From Lunularia cruciata (Eukaryota; Streptophyta; Marchantiopsida; Lunulariales; Lunulariaceae), in assembly GCA_948567375.1 (NCBI GenBank), contig OX419762.1, positions 48,961,034 to 49,025,033 of the forward strand: a stretch of 64,000 nt of DNA. The letters run 5' to 3'. The notes under the pieces are model-generated. The model made no database searches. It saw only the letters and a list, made by a program, of their open reading frames with translations, and was not told the DNA's origin. The first letter of the stretch is position 1; every line of letters starts with the position of its first letter. Below, in pieces: positions 11,085 through 23,095 of this stretch. Position numbers and translations under genes: made by a program.

Positions 11085-12250
11085 GCATTGGGCTCCACCA
11101 ACTTCTATAATTGTGAGTCCTAAACAAGCCCAACACCTCCCTCTCAAAAAGCATGAGCTTGGGAAACTCATAAGTGTAGGTAAAGTGGCTCTGAGCTGTC
11201 AAACTAGGTTCACCACTACCATAGGTGACCTATCATCCACTACCACCATTTGAGATTGGCACCCAACATCCAAAATGTCATCAATAATGAGGTGGTCAAA
11301 TCATTGAATCCCATCATAAGCATAATGTAGAACCTCTCTGGGTAAGAGGTTTGTCCACCAAAGATGAAGACAATGAGCTTGTGATCCCACTTTGGCTACA
11401 TCCAACAACATGGTAGGTCCCATCCAAGAATGGACCTGATGTATTTGCCACCACCCATGTAAAAGAATCACCTATCAAAGGAATGTTCTCCAAAATGTAG
11501 GCTAGAGAAACAAACGGATGAACCTAGAGATGTCATAGTATACATAACCTCTTTTAAAATACACCAAAATAGAGATCTTGGAGACCTTGACCTTAGCTAA
11601 CACATGTATGTCCCTAACATAACCATCTAAAAGTCACCAAATCAATGGGACCATGTCTCTCCAAATCCTATGCTCCTAGCAAGGAAATGTCTATTTGTAG
11701 GGTCTTCTTGTAACCCTTGACTATTGACATTAGTAATATTTCAGGATATTGATAGGCCAAGTGTGCCACATGATGTAGAGAGACTTTCCTAGAAATCTCA
11801 TCTCTCTACATACAAGTATCTCTTTACTCAAATACTTGTATGTAATATTGTAGCTAGTCTGATGCTAATCCCACTAAACAACTCCAATAGACATACTTCT
11901 TATATTCAATAGACATACTTCTTATATTGGAGATTGCCAAGCAATGAGTGTGGTATCCAAATGTAACAAGGTAATTAACTCTAGAGGCTCATCCTTACAC
12001 TAGTCTCCTAATAATACAAAGGCTCCACTCCAAGCCTATTGCACCAACCTCATCTGCATGTTGTTATAATGCCTCCTCAAAACTCTACAATGGAACATCC
12101 AAGGTGGATGGAATGATCCCACTTGTACTCCAAATCTGAGTGATCTCCTCTAGTACTAGGGTATCCTCTACATGGGCGTTCCCCTCAAATAATTCACTAG
12201 ACCAAGTAACAAAACCACTAAAAGTTGAAATTGATGGCATGGTCCTTGAC
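11085..12250 (-). pseudogene. Cytosine-methyltransferase-like domain, MT-gypsy copy 2
   Basis: A continuous nucleotide match, by eye, to 39,718-40,870 of copy 1. Visible landmarks on the minus strand: motif I region LLELFSGIS (about 11,890-11,862), the RYLYVE-like stretch followed by a well conserved CTCTCTACATCATGTGGCA segment, the motif IV Cys codon at 11,619-11,617 followed at once by TAG, the LENIP block of motif VI, and the LRLWWTNLLPREVL block. The Pro before the catalytic Cys has become Leu. A ~24-bp tandem duplication lies just upstream of motif I (about 11,888-11,930). Sequence is lost after GGAGCCCAATGC, which removes motifs IX/X. Confidence 0.75.
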
Positions 12251-12600
12251 TAAAGTCTGCCAAGACTACCACTACTAAAGCATACTAGTAGGAAACATAC
12301 CCATCCCTCAGTAGACTGCCAATCTGGTCTATAGAAGATTGTCTCCTCCCAATAGTTAATATTGAAACCTATGGGGTATAATACCGCTCCACCAACTAGC
12401 ACATCATATGACTTTGCTATTGTCTTAATAGCCTATGCTATCACCACAAATCTATCAGTTAGATGACCAAGCTAAATCTAGACAACAAGCTCTCTACATG
12501 TGGTGAACTAGGTACAAGCACCCCCTAGGGATATCTAGATCTGAAATGGATACCTCTCCACATCGATCTTCCATAGCTCCATACCCAAATTACAACCTTC
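12251..12600 (-). pseudogene. Retropepsin C-terminal remnant, MT-gypsy copy 2
   Basis: Matches copy 1 from about 39,365 onward (the GGGGAAGGCTGC/GGGGAAGGTTGT block, the GT.CATTTCAGATC block, and the stretch encoding YDVLVGGAVLY). The active-site DSGA segment is not recognisable, since homology fades near 12,600. Stops are present. Confidence 0.6.
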
Positions 12601-14212
12601 CCCAATCTAGCTTCAAGTGTTTGAGCAATCTAGCTTTGACACCACAAATGTCATGATACCTCCCTAAACTCTTCTTCTAGTCCTTGTAACCTTCAATCTC
12701 CCCATTTTTCTCTTGCTCCTATCCCCTCTCTTCCCCTAAGGTCCTCATTTAAAATCTCCCATGCCTTTCCTCTCTCTTCTCTCACTCCCAATCCATCACC
12801 TAATTGGTCCTCCTTAACTTGTTTATATCTATCTCTACTTTCACCTGGTCCGTTTTCCTCAACTCATCTGAATTTCTCCCTCCCTCAAAATGGGTCTTTC
12901 AAATCTGGTTCAAATCTAAAACTCACACTAAATATCTCTCCTCCTTGATATCCTAAACCCTTGCCTTCATATCTCCTTCTCCTTTGAAATGTTTGTTTGC
13001 TTGTGATTCAGGAATTCAAAATCCATTATTTGAAATTTCTTAGAGATTTGCTTCAAAGGTGACTCTTCACCTTCCCAACAGCAACACCCTTTTATACAAT
13101 GACAAGCTTCCTCTAAAGAGCGATAACCTTTTGTACTCTCATGAGACTCCTTCCCACAACGACATCCCATATGCAATACCAAAAACTGCAAAGGTAATAT
13201 AACTTCTTCATATATTTGTGAGTTGTGGTCTCTCATCTTGATTTTCATTTCTTACACCTAGCATATAAATTTCTTGTTGTAGCTAGGATATAACTAGACT
13301 AAATTGAATTGCTCTGACTTGAGATCATTGATGTATATATATAACCTAAACCTTGCAACTAGCACATATGAATTTTAGCTCTTGCACCTAAAAAATATAA
13401 AAAAACACTGAAATATATAAACCCTAAAATCACTAAACTCATAATTGAATTTATAATAGAAATATATTCACAAGAAATATATATGCATTAAATATATGAA
13501 CCTTAAAGGGCATTGAATTCATAAGGGAAATATATATAAAAGACTTAATTTATCTCTTGCATAAAGAAACACATTTAAATATCTTGCATAAAAGAGAGAC
13601 TCATTTAAACATAAGGAACACTTCTCAAACTCAAAATAGAATAAAGTGGAACTTATTTTGAATGTTAACCATAAACAAAGAAGATCTATATCCGCCTCTA
13701 AATGAAAATGAAGGATCAATTTGTTAAGATAGGTTCAAGAAGCCTACTTGGCAGTTGAATGCAAGACATGTTCACTACTAAAGATCTCAATTCTCCTTTG
13801 TTGTGGATATCTCTTATAGAAATTGAGGTGTTCTATCTTTGTTGATTCAAATCTCTCCATAATGGCAACTTCCTCAAACAATTCATATCATGGCAAGAGC
13901 CTAACATCCTTGGATACAAACAACAAAATCTATGAGTCTGATTAAACTAAGAGTCTAATTATACTAATTATAAAGGACTGTCCAAATTGAGGAATGCACA
14001 AGACCTCTCTTCAAGTGGTATCCATGTACACAAACAACAAAAACCAAAACATCTACCTAATTATGAAGAACTATTCATATTGAGGAATGCATCAAGGCCT
14101 CTCTTTTAGCATGCCTCTGTGATATCAATCCTCTCTATAATCCTCATATACCAAAATTTAAATCAACCATATTAAAACATATGTCCTCTTTGTAACCATT
14201 AGATACCAAAAT
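12601..14212. other. Intergenic, no gene seen
   Basis: The first ~300 bp are strongly pyrimidine-rich on the plus strand (CCTCTC runs around 12,690-12,800). After that the sequence is AT-rich with scattered ATATAT tracts near 13,330-13,540. I see no gene or element border. Confidence 0.5.
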
Positions 14213-14841
14213 CTAAACCAACCATATCAAACATACTGACCTCTTCCCAAAACTTCTACAAAACATTAAAAATTTCAAACAACCATAATGAAACATACTT
14301 GACAAACGGTGAAGTATTCTTCTCATATCATCACAATTAATTTGGCCATTGAAAGAGTAAGAGCCTTTTTGGCTATAGTAGGTTTCACCATCAATTTTGG
14401 GGCATTGGGTTAGCAAGAAAAGAGTCCTATCCACCAATCCCATGCACCCAAGAAAAAATTATAATCCAAAAGCTTTTGATATACTCTCTCTCTCTCTTCA
14501 TTGTGAGGCCAAGCCACCTCTTTTGCAAGATTTGCTAGAATTTTAGTGATTACCCTATCTATAAATTGAGTAGTAGATCCCAAACTAATACTCCATATGT
14601 TAGTCCCACTTGCTATATAAGCACCATTTCTATTGTGCCCAAATCTATCTAGTACAACTATGAGTTGGATCCACACGAGAGCTTGTTTCCTCCCCAATTT
14701 ACTCTTTGTGAATATTGCATGATCTCTAATGAGCTCTAGTAAATTGTAAAAGGACTTGACATCCATTCTCATTAGTTTTTTGAATGGAAGGAGATCCAAA
14801 TTCCTGAATAACATTGTCACATATTCACTTTGCATACCCAT
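14213..14841 (-). pseudogene. PIF/Harbinger-type (HARBI1-like) transposase fragment
   Basis: Two overlapping minus-strand frames (14,841-14,410, 143 codons; 14,443-14,213, 76 codons) join by a frameshift near 14,430. The first has the family's N-terminal pattern: FY.LLELI.DH..F, ..VWIQLIVVLDRFGHNRNGAY, a serine/threonine-rich S.GS....DRV block and WP..EER. The second has GLVDRTLFLL, then GE.YYSQKGSYSFNGQ..CDD, matching the DGT..L and Y..K..Y..N.Q..CD region around the first catalytic Asp. The downstream Asp and Glu of the DDE triad are not seen. No terminal inverted repeats were found. Function in an intact element would be cut-and-paste transposition. Confidence 0.7.
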
Positions 14842-17800
14842 ATAACTTCAATCCTCAAGGTAACGGACTGAATTTGCAAAATCCCACTACTTCATAAGTG
14901 ATTTACTCTCTTTGTTGCATGCATCATCTAACCCACTCCAGTTTTGTCCATCCACTCATCTAGATCCCAAAACTCCTTCTCAGTTTTTTTTCATACTCAC
15001 ATTGCTAGAGTGCCATCTACTCCCACAAAGGCTTTTGCGTATTTGAAATGACAAATTATAGAATTTGTAGTGGAGTAGGTAGCCCCAAATGTCCATAGTA
15101 AACTCTAGCAGCAAATGAATCAGTGGGATTGAAGCTCTTCATGTGGTGCTTAATCAAAAACAAATTTCCTTATGCAGGGAGCACCACAAGGCAATGCAGG
15201 TCTAAGTCTACAGGTAATATGATTCTTTATCTCATTCATCAACTTGTGGTGCAAACTAATACAAAGCATAAGATCAATCAATAGGATATACAATCTCACA
15301 AACCCTATATTGAGCATCTAAAATCTCACCCTCCCCTATATGAGAAGTCCTTGTTGCCTCATGTGTGTCTATAATCTTGCTTTGCCTCATGTGCGTCTAC
15401 CATCTCTTGTAAAGACAACTTCTACCATTTTTTGCATTTCAATTTTTAAGTCTCTTTTTGCAGAATTCTATCCCTTGCAATAGCACAACTCATTCTCTAC
15501 TCTTTTGAAAAAAAATTACTCACAATTCATACACCATCCTTCATGAAAAAATTATCCACATTTACAAAAAAACTCTCAATCTTGCCTTCTAATTTGAATT
15601 CCACATCCCATCAAACCTTAATTTCTCCCTTCTTTGAATGCAATTCCCAACTTTCCAACCTCAATTTCTCTCATCTTCAACTTACATGCTTTTTTGTGAG
15701 CATTCAAAAAGGCACAATTTCAAAACAAAAGCACCTAATTTTCATGTGTTTAGCTAGTTTCACATTAATTAAGCTGTTGGAATTATAAAGTTGACTAATG
15801 TACAATGATAATGATTACAGTGGCAAACAATTCTTGTAAATTTCCATGGGTTAAAATTTGAAGTACTTGTAATATTTTATGGCTATTTTATGAGTTACAA
15901 GCTAGGACCTATAATTTTTCTCAATACCTTCTTCTTTATTACTCTACTACTCATAATAATCTCTTATGGTCGCTGTTATTAGTTTTACAAGACTTTTATA
16001 GGGCAAAAGCTATTATTGAAATGTCCCATTTTATGCATAATGGTTGCATGCCTTGAGAAAGCCAAAGATTGAACATGGTGAAATTTAGGAAGTGTTTGTC
16101 AAAAATCACCCGTAGGAAGCATGATTCAAGTTCATTTAAGCTAAAGTTTTGGTTAATCCATGAAGGCAATGGAGCATAAGAATAAGAATTAATTCTACTC
16201 ATGTTATTGGGTATATTTTCACTTTTGATATAAAAAGATATAGACTTTTGTATTTTAGGACGAGTTTGTACTTGGTACTCTAATTCATGTAAGTTGCTTC
16301 TCAATAAAGATGGTTTTGCTCATCGCAATACTCATCTATAGAGTTTAGTATTTTAGATACAATATGAGTCTATATGACTAATATTAGTTTGAATACAATT
16401 TGATTCTATATGACTGTTGTCTATTTGAAGTTGGGACTTAGCCCCATCTTATCCTTGTACAATTTGATGGGCCTTCCAATCCTTCATATTATCTATGTGA
16501 TCATCTTTTTCTCTTTTCTTTTTGAAAGATAAAAGACAGCTACATGATGTCATTATAGATGGATCTTCATTACTCATTTCAGATATTGAAACATTGGAAG
16601 AAAATCAAGAGAACATGGAGGCACTCTCACAAACACTACAATTAGGAGGTCACTAAGAGAAATGAACCCAAGAAGAACAGATTTTGAATTGTGAATCAAC
16701 CCCTCTTGGATCATTTATGTCCATTAATTGTATGTACTTTGAAATTATAATAAGGAGGATTGAATTGCCATTGAATTCCAAATCAAAAATTTAATTTCTT
16801 GTGCTCTATGATTGAACTCCCAATTGGACTAATTGACAATTATTGATTACACATAGAAAAATTCATATTCTATGACTAGCTAACTAAATCATTTTGTGGA
16901 TAAAATGTGACTTAGTACTTGTGTAGCTTATTCAAAAGACTTACTATTATATGGTGCTATTTTTTGAGTAGTTTCAAACATCAATTATGGTAGTTAATGG
17001 TGCATAATCCTCTTTGGACAGCAGCCTCAAAGATGATTATATTTACATTGAATTTATCTTGGATTTTGAGAGAGGCAGTATATGGAAGCAATAATGAAAC
17101 AAAATGTGCTTTAATTCATTGATCTCTATAGCCTGTTGATGGTCTGAAAAGTGTGGAAACAAAGGACCATGGTTATTAGATGGAATGATCTATAGGAGAG
17201 ATCCAACACACACGATTTCACCTACAATGTTCCATAGATTTCTAAGGCCTTCTCCAAAGATTCCTTGACCTTGTTGCTAATATCAAGAAAGATAAGTACA
17301 GTAGATGATTGGAGAGTATGATCCCTTTCTAGTGATTTGAAATCACTATCACTTAGGAAATGACTTGAGAAGGTCATCTGCCAAATCAAAGCACAACTTT
17401 AGTTATTTGTATACCAGACATAGAGTTTATTTTATTAAGTAAACAAACCTAATTAGAGTGATTTTCCTACTCTGCTTGACTTTAGTTAGTTGGTCATGGC
17501 TGATATATGCAGAAAAATATGCATCTCTCTCACTTAACATCTCTTATTTCATGATTGACTTTAAACACACATAGGAAGTCAAAACACAATGGTCTAAATT
17601 ACCATCTCAACACTCTGATTGCTAAGAGTCAAAAATTGAGATCAAGCATGCATAGCTTCATATAGATTTTCTAAGGCCTTCTCCAAAGATCCATTGAATA
17701 GGTGTTTACCTTTACTTGCAATAATACACAACTTTTTGCCTTTTCAATATCAACAGACTTGTTTGACATTATTTGATAAAGTGTCATGGTTTAATGATAT

Positions 17801-18804
17801 GTTTCTTCTATTTAAGGTGAAGAGAATATACCATCAACACATAATAACTCATGGGTTGCATGGTGTTGACTTGCTAGTAATAAATGCCCAAGAGAAATCT
17901 TGGGGCATGTCTTGCAATACCTGACATCACAAGAAATCTTCCATTTGGATTGATGGTGAAAGCCAAAATGGTATCTCGAGACAACCTCTTGGAGGTTAGT
18001 TGCTTCCAAGTTGTTGCAATCCACTTGAAAATGGAACCACTTCCACTTTCACTCAACACATAAATACATGTTCATTAGGTTCTTTGACAAAAAGACATGA
18101 GAATTGTGACAAATTGTCTTGAAGAGATGGTCTGAGGAAGATTGGACTTGTATCAAACATGTATCCAAAAAAAAACACAAAATAGTTATCCTATATGTTA
18201 GTTCTAATCTTGAGCCAACTGACATTTCTCAAATCTTGTAACATTCATATTTGTATTTTATTTACTACACTAGACTCATAAACTATAAACTATACTCATA
18301 GTACTCCAAAAGTTCTTCCACTCAAGAATTCTTCTTTTCTAAGGACGATGAGATATGGCAAATAGTAGAGCTTAGCAAGTAAATAAAGAGCAAAATTGTT
18401 AGAAATAAAAAGAAAAAATAGATATATTCCATGATTATCATGCACCAGGGAAATAGTAAGAAATTTATTTTTTCTTGAGAGATATCTATTTTCCACGATT
18501 TTCATGCACTAGAGAATTAGTTAGAAAAGTTATCTTCCTTGAGAGCTAGCCATCAGCCATCTAGGGATAATGTTTTAGTATTCACCACCATTGGTATTGG
18601 ACCAAGAGGAAATCTTGTCAATCTATCAAGATGGTATACACACTCCAGCACATGAGAAATATATAGAGAAAATTACTGAATTGGAACTATACAACACCAT
18701 AAATTGAAGAACCAAGCCTAAATTTTTGACGTACAAAACCCTTTGCAGAAAAATTACCTGCACTATTAATTCACATGGGTTTCTGTTGTTGACATTGAGA
18801 GTCT
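14842..18804. other. Intergenic, no gene seen
   Basis: AT-rich sequence lacking a credible gene on either strand. Small local repeats occur: a CTAAGGCCTTCTCCAAAGAT motif at about 17,245 and 17,674, and a degenerate ~63-bp tandem pair at about 18,425-18,550 (CCATGATTATCATGCAC / CCACGATTTTCATGCAC). Confidence 0.5.
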
Positions 18805-19249
18805 TGTAGTACACTTCCTCCACGCTTGTTCATCAATAGTGGCTGTAGTAGCTTCTCACACAAAGTCCCTATCTTACAGTTCTATCATAGCCTTCTCCTA
18901 CGTGGAAGTATTGTGTTGAGACTTACTTGTGGAGTACACTTCCTCCATGCTGTTTCATCAGCAGCTTTTCCTATAAGTTCCGCTTGCAAATTCCTTGTAT
19001 GACCGTTCTATTGAAGCCTTCTCTTGCACCAAAAGACTCTACTTTTAGTTAATGTTTTAGTGAAGGGCTTAGGTTTTTAGTGCATAAGGTATGTAGTTTT
19101 AGGGTTTAACATAAAACAAAAATTGTGTTATCAAAATTTAAAAAAGAACTCGCTTATTACATATCTTTGACTTCATATCTTTCATTTGAGACCTTTCTCA
19201 ATAAAATTTGACAAAAAATCAAAGAGGAGTTGATTGTAATAGAAGTCTA
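18805..19249 (+). repeat. Left flank of MT-gypsy copy 1, repeated on its right side
   Basis: The part from about 19,005 to 19,245 (TTCTATTGAAGCCTTCT ... GAGTTGATTGTAATAGAA) reappears at 49,075-49,312 after the element. Upstream, 18,805-18,910 and 18,930-19,030 are two degenerate copies of a ~125-bp unit (GTACACTTCCTCCA.GCT..TTCATCA). The insertion target was therefore itself a tandemly repeated non-coding region. Confidence 0.6.
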
Positions 19250-19700
19250 TGTCTTGTCATGCCATTTGTAGTTCCGCATCTAGCTGCTCGGACACTAGAG
19301 TTCCAGTGATAGTAGTTAGAGTTATTTCAGCAGTTTCTCACAGACTACTTTCCGACGGTTAGATTTTGTGTTTGGGGTACTGACTTCACGGTGGGGCCCA
19401 CCGTCACTTTGCACCGTTTGCACCATCGAGTGTGCCGTCAGCGGGACCGCTAGGGTTTCAGTGCTAGCTTGAGTCCAGGGGATATAGTTTCAAAGTGAGC
19501 TCCAGAGAGCTCACTTCTCTGATGTTGAGCCTTTGAGTTCTTGGCTATGGTGGACAGAGGCCGGCGAGCGTCACCTGGATTCTCTATGCTTGAGTGGGTG
19601 TGGCTTGACTGTAATCAGTGCCCAGTTGTTGGCAGTTTATAGAGTGACAGATCAAGTACTGATATGAGTTGAGTTGAGTTGAGAGTGGTAAGCAATCTGA
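19250..19700 (+). repeat. 5' terminal block (M) of MT-gypsy copy 1
   Basis: About 450 bp that recur nearly identically at 48,507-48,958. They include GTAGTTCCGCATCTAGCTGC, CTCCAGAGAGCTCACTTCTC and a repeated GAGTT motif ending GGTAAGCAATCTGATT. At the 3' side M is preceded and followed by the 105-bp L unit; here L is missing on both sides. M is therefore either the U5-side part of a truncated LTR or the beginning of the leader. Confidence 0.65.
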
Positions 19701-19712
19701 TTGCATCAGAGA
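19701..19712 (+). promoter_or_regulatory. Candidate primer-binding site, MT-gypsy copy 1 (weak)
   Basis: TTGCATCAGAGA directly follows block M and matches 9 of 12 bases of the initiator-Met tRNA primer site TGGTATCAGAGC used by many plant LTR elements. Position and match are suggestive only. Confidence 0.35.
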
Positions 19713-20157
19713 AGTGAAGTCAGGGGGAAATCGGGTGCAGGAACTGTGAGTGTTGGTGGTATCTCCGAGCTCGGTGGATTGTTGGTAGCTCGATTCAAGT
19801 TCAGTGTTTCCCTAGTGTGCAAAAGCTCTTTCAGTTGATTCAGATTTGGCAGTTAGGCGGACGGTGTCGTCGAGAAAATAGCCCACGTGTACCCTTGAGG
19901 CTTTTGGTGTGATAAATTTTCTTTTCTCTTTTATTTGTTGTAAGGAACAGGGATTTATGATAACATATCTCAGGTGTGGTTTTGCTGTCTTGTTTTGGGA
20001 GAAAGTGAGGAGACAGAGAAGGGCTGAGGGTTTTCAGAAAATGCCAAAAGATTTTGAGATGGAAGTTTGCAAAAGACTTCAAGAGGGAAGTTTGCAGAAG
20101 ACTAAGAGAGAAGTAGCCGAGATTTTCGGGAGAAGAAAGGAGTAGGGTTTTTTTGGA

Positions 20158-21036
20158 CAGGAGGGCTTGAGAGGGCAGGGGAGAAAATTTCTCGAGAACT
20201 GAAGGGTGGAAGAGAGGAACAATCAAGGCCAGGATTTTCGAGTTGGACAAGAGGGTTTGAGAGTGCAGGGGAGAAAATTTCTCGAGAACTGAAGGGTGGA
20301 AGAGAGGAACAATCACGGCCAGGATTTTCGAGTTGGACAGGAGGGTTTCAGAGTGCAGGGGAGAAAATTTCTCCAGAACTGAAGGGTGGAAGAGGGGAAC
20401 AATCAGGGCCAGGATTTTTGAGTTGGACAGGAGGGTTTGAGAGTGCAGGGGAGAAAATTTCTCGAGAACTGAAGGGTGGAAGAGAGGAACAATCAGGCCC
20501 ATGATTTTCGAGTTGGACAGGAGGGTTTGAGAGTGCAGGGGAGAAAATTTCTCAAGAACTGAAGGGTGGAAGAGAGGAACAATCAGGGCCAGGATTTTTG
20601 AGTTAGATAGGAGGGCTTGAGAGGGCAGGGGAGAAAATTTCTCGAGAACTAAAGGGTGGAAGAGAGGAACAATCAGGGCCAGGATTTTCGAGTTGGATAG
20701 GAGGGTTTGAGAGTGCAGGGGAGAAAATTTCTCGAGAACTGAAGGGTGGAAGAGAGGAACAATCAGGGCCAGGATTTTTGAGTTGGAGAGGAGGGTTTGA
20801 GAGTGCAGGGGAGAAAATTTCTCGAGAACTGAAGGGTGGAAGAGAGGAACAATCAGGGCCAGGATTTTTGAGTTGGACAGGAGGGTTTGAGAGTGCAGGG
20901 AAGAAAATTTCTCGAGAACTGAAGGGTGGAAGAGAGGAACAATCAGGGCCATGATTTTCGAGTTGGACATGAGGGCTTGAGAGGGCAGGGGAGAAAATTT
21001 CTCGAGAACTGAAGGGTGGAAGAGAGGAACAATCAG
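20158..21036 (+). repeat. 90-bp tandem array, FG 5' LTR (~10 units)
   Basis: Unit core: GAGGG(T/C)TTGAGAG.GCAGGG, GAGAAAATTTCTCGAGAACT, GAAGGGTGGAAGAGAGGAAC, AATCAGGGCCAGGATTTT.G, AGTTGGACAG. Units vary by a few substitutions only. It contains a palindromic GAGAAAATTTCTC. Confidence 0.95.
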
Positions 21037-22005
21037 GGCTGTGTTTGGACCAGGAGAGGAATTCTGAAATGTGAGAGTGCAGGGCTGTGCTTGGACCAGG
21101 AGAGGAATTTTGAAATGTGAGAGTGCAGGGCTGTGTTTGGACCAGGAGAGGAATTCTGAAATGTGAGAGTGTAGGGTTGTGCTTGGACCAGGAGAGGAAT
21201 TCTGAAATGTGAGAGTGCAGGGCTGTGCTTGGACCAGGAGAGGAATTTTTGAAATGCGAGAGTGCAGGGCTGTGCTTGGACCAGGAGAGGAATTTCGAAA
21301 TGTGAGAGTGCAGGGCTGTGCTTGGACCAGGAGAGCAATTTCAAAATGTGAGAGTGCATGGCTGTGCTTGGACCAAGAGAGCAATTCTGAAATGTGAGAG
21401 TGCAGGCTGTGTTTGGACCAAGAGAGGAATTTCAAAATGTGAGAGTGCAGGGCTGTGCTTGGAGCCGGAGAGCAATTTTGAAATGTGAGAGTGCAGGGCT
21501 GTGCTTGTCCCAGGAGAGCAATTTTGAAATGTGAGAGTGCAGGCTGTGTTTGGACCAGGGGAGGAATTCTGAAATGTGAGAGTGCAGGGCTGTGCTTGGA
21601 CCAGGAGAGGAATTTTCGAAAGGTGAGAGTGCAAGGCTGTGCTTGGACCAGGAGAGGAATTTTCAAAATGTGAGAGTGCATGGCTGTGCTTGGACTAGGA
21701 GAGTAATTTCAAAATGTGAGAGTGCAAGGTTGTGCTTGGAATAGGAGAGAAATTTTGAAATGTGAGAGTGCAGGGCTGTGTTTGGACCAGGAAAGGAATT
21801 CGGAAATGTGAGAGTGCAGGGCTGTGCTTGGACCAAGAGAGGAATTCTGAAATGTGAGAGTGCAGGGCTGTGCTTGGACCAGGAGAGGAATTTTTGAAAT
21901 ATGAGAGTGCAGGCTGTGCTTGGACCAGGGGAGGAAATTTCAAAATGTGAGAGTGCAAGGCTGTGCTTGGACCAGGAGAGAAATTTTGAATTGTGAGAGT
22001 GCATG
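21037..22005 (+). repeat. 46-bp tandem array, FG 5' LTR (~21 units)
   Basis: Unit core: GGCTGTG(C/T)TTGGACCAGG, AGAGGAATT.TGAAATGTGA, GAGTGCAG. Unit length varies by one to three bases. It directly follows the 90-bp array. Confidence 0.95.
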
Positions 22006-22690
22006 GGTGTTTTGGACCAGGACAGAAATTTCGAAATGTGAAGGGAGTCTTGAAGGTCTGAAGGCTTTTGGAGATGCATGAGGGCTGTGTTTTGGACCAG
22101 GACAGAAATTTTGAAATGTGAAGGGAGTCTTGAAGGGCTGAAGGCTTTTGGAGATGCCTTAGGACTGTGTTTTGGACCAGGATAGGAATTTTCGAAATGT
22201 GAAAGGAGTCTTGAAGGGTGAAGGTTTTGGAGATGCTTTAGGACTGTGTTTTGGACCAAGATAGGAATTTTCGAAATGTGAAAGGAGTCTTGAAGGGCTG
22301 AAGGCTTTTGGAGATGCCTTAGGACTGTGTTTTGGACCAGGATAGGAATTTTCAAAATGTGAAAGGAGTCTTGAAGGGCTGAAGGCTTTTGGAGATGCCT
22401 GAGGGCTGTGTTTTGAACCAGGAGAGAACTTTCCAAAATGTGAGAGGAGTCTTGAAGGGCTGAAGGCTTTTGGATATGCATGAGGGCTGTGTTTTGGACC
22501 AGGACAGAAATTTCAAAATGTGAAGGGAGTTTTGAAGGGCTGAAAGCTTTTGGAGATGCCTTAGGACTGTGTTTTGGACCAGGATAGGAATTTTCAAAAT
22601 GTGAAAGGAGTCTTGAAGGGCTGAAGGCTTTTGGAGATGCCTTAGGACTGTGTTTTGGACCAGGATAGGAATTTTTGAAATGTGAAATGA
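22006..22690 (+). repeat. 79-bp tandem array, FG 5' LTR (~9 units)
   Basis: Each unit contains the 46-bp array's core (TTTTGGACCAGGA.AG.AATT, GAAATGTGAA) followed by a new part, GGAGTCTTGAAGGGCTGAAG, GCTTTTGGAGATGC. The array therefore looks like an expanded derivative of the 46-bp unit. Confidence 0.92.
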
Positions 22691-23095
22691 GTCTTGGAAG
22701 CAGATTTGTGTTATGAATTGTGACTAGAGTTGAGGAAACTCCATTCTAGGATCTCTCAGTCTGGTCCAGGTGAAAAGCATAATTAAATGATCTGAGTGCC
22801 GGATTTATGTTCAGTTAGATCACTAAGTTGTTGTTTATTTTATTTGATCAAAGGGCCACCGGACCTAGGTCTACGAACTGCCAGATCCCAAACCATAGCT
22901 TGAACCTGACGAGAAAATAGGATATGAGACCAAGCAGAAGTAGAAACCATAACACCAGCCTCGCATGACAAGATTGGTTTTACAAAAGTCAAGGATAAAA
23001 CAAAACCTTCAGGGTGAGTCAACCTGAGGAAAACTAAGCACAAGCAGCCATGTGCTCGGCGCACTCTCAAGACCAAACGTTCCCCACGACATAAG

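Larger units (their letters stand above)
9947..12600 (-). mobile_element. MT-gypsy copy 2: decayed gypsy relic with methyltransferase and PHD regions
   Basis: Read on the minus strand it is collinear with the plus-strand element at 19,250-49,064. Order from 12,600 down: end of protease (about 12,600-12,250), methyltransferase region (about 12,250-11,085), then a direct jump to the integrase C-terminus and PHD finger (about 11,084-10,764), a conserved 3' UTR, a polypurine tract (about 10,607-10,585) and the terminal L-M-L block (10,584-9,947). Reverse transcriptase, RNase H and the integrase core are missing. The junction near 11,084 lies within the shared GGAGCCCAATGC block. The 5' end including gag is absent. 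Many stops and substitutions make it much older than copy 1. Confidence 0.85.
19865..23091 (+). repeat. FG 5' LTR (3,227 bp)
   Basis: Begins TGTCGTCGAGAAAATAGCCC and ends CGTTCCCCACGACA. The centre (20,158-22,690) consists of three consecutive tandem arrays. The 3' LTR has the same layout with one 90-bp unit fewer and small indels. A long minus-strand reading frame across the arrays (19,840-21,681) is a by-product of 90-bp units being divisible by three and is not a gene. Confidence 0.92.

Noticed and set aside
19840-21681. A 613-codon minus-strand reading frame, and similar ones at 21,663-22,481, 29,059-29,919 and 30,495-31,544
   Set aside because: They lie entirely on the tandem arrays of the FG LTRs; a 90-bp unit without stops automatically gives a long repetitive ORF. 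There is no start context or domain, and the frames are antisense to the element.
21037-22005. Regular short repeats that could suggest a CRISPR-like or satellite array
   Set aside because: Units are directly adjacent without unique spacers, sit in both LTRs of a plant retrotransposon, and are ordinary tandem repeats.
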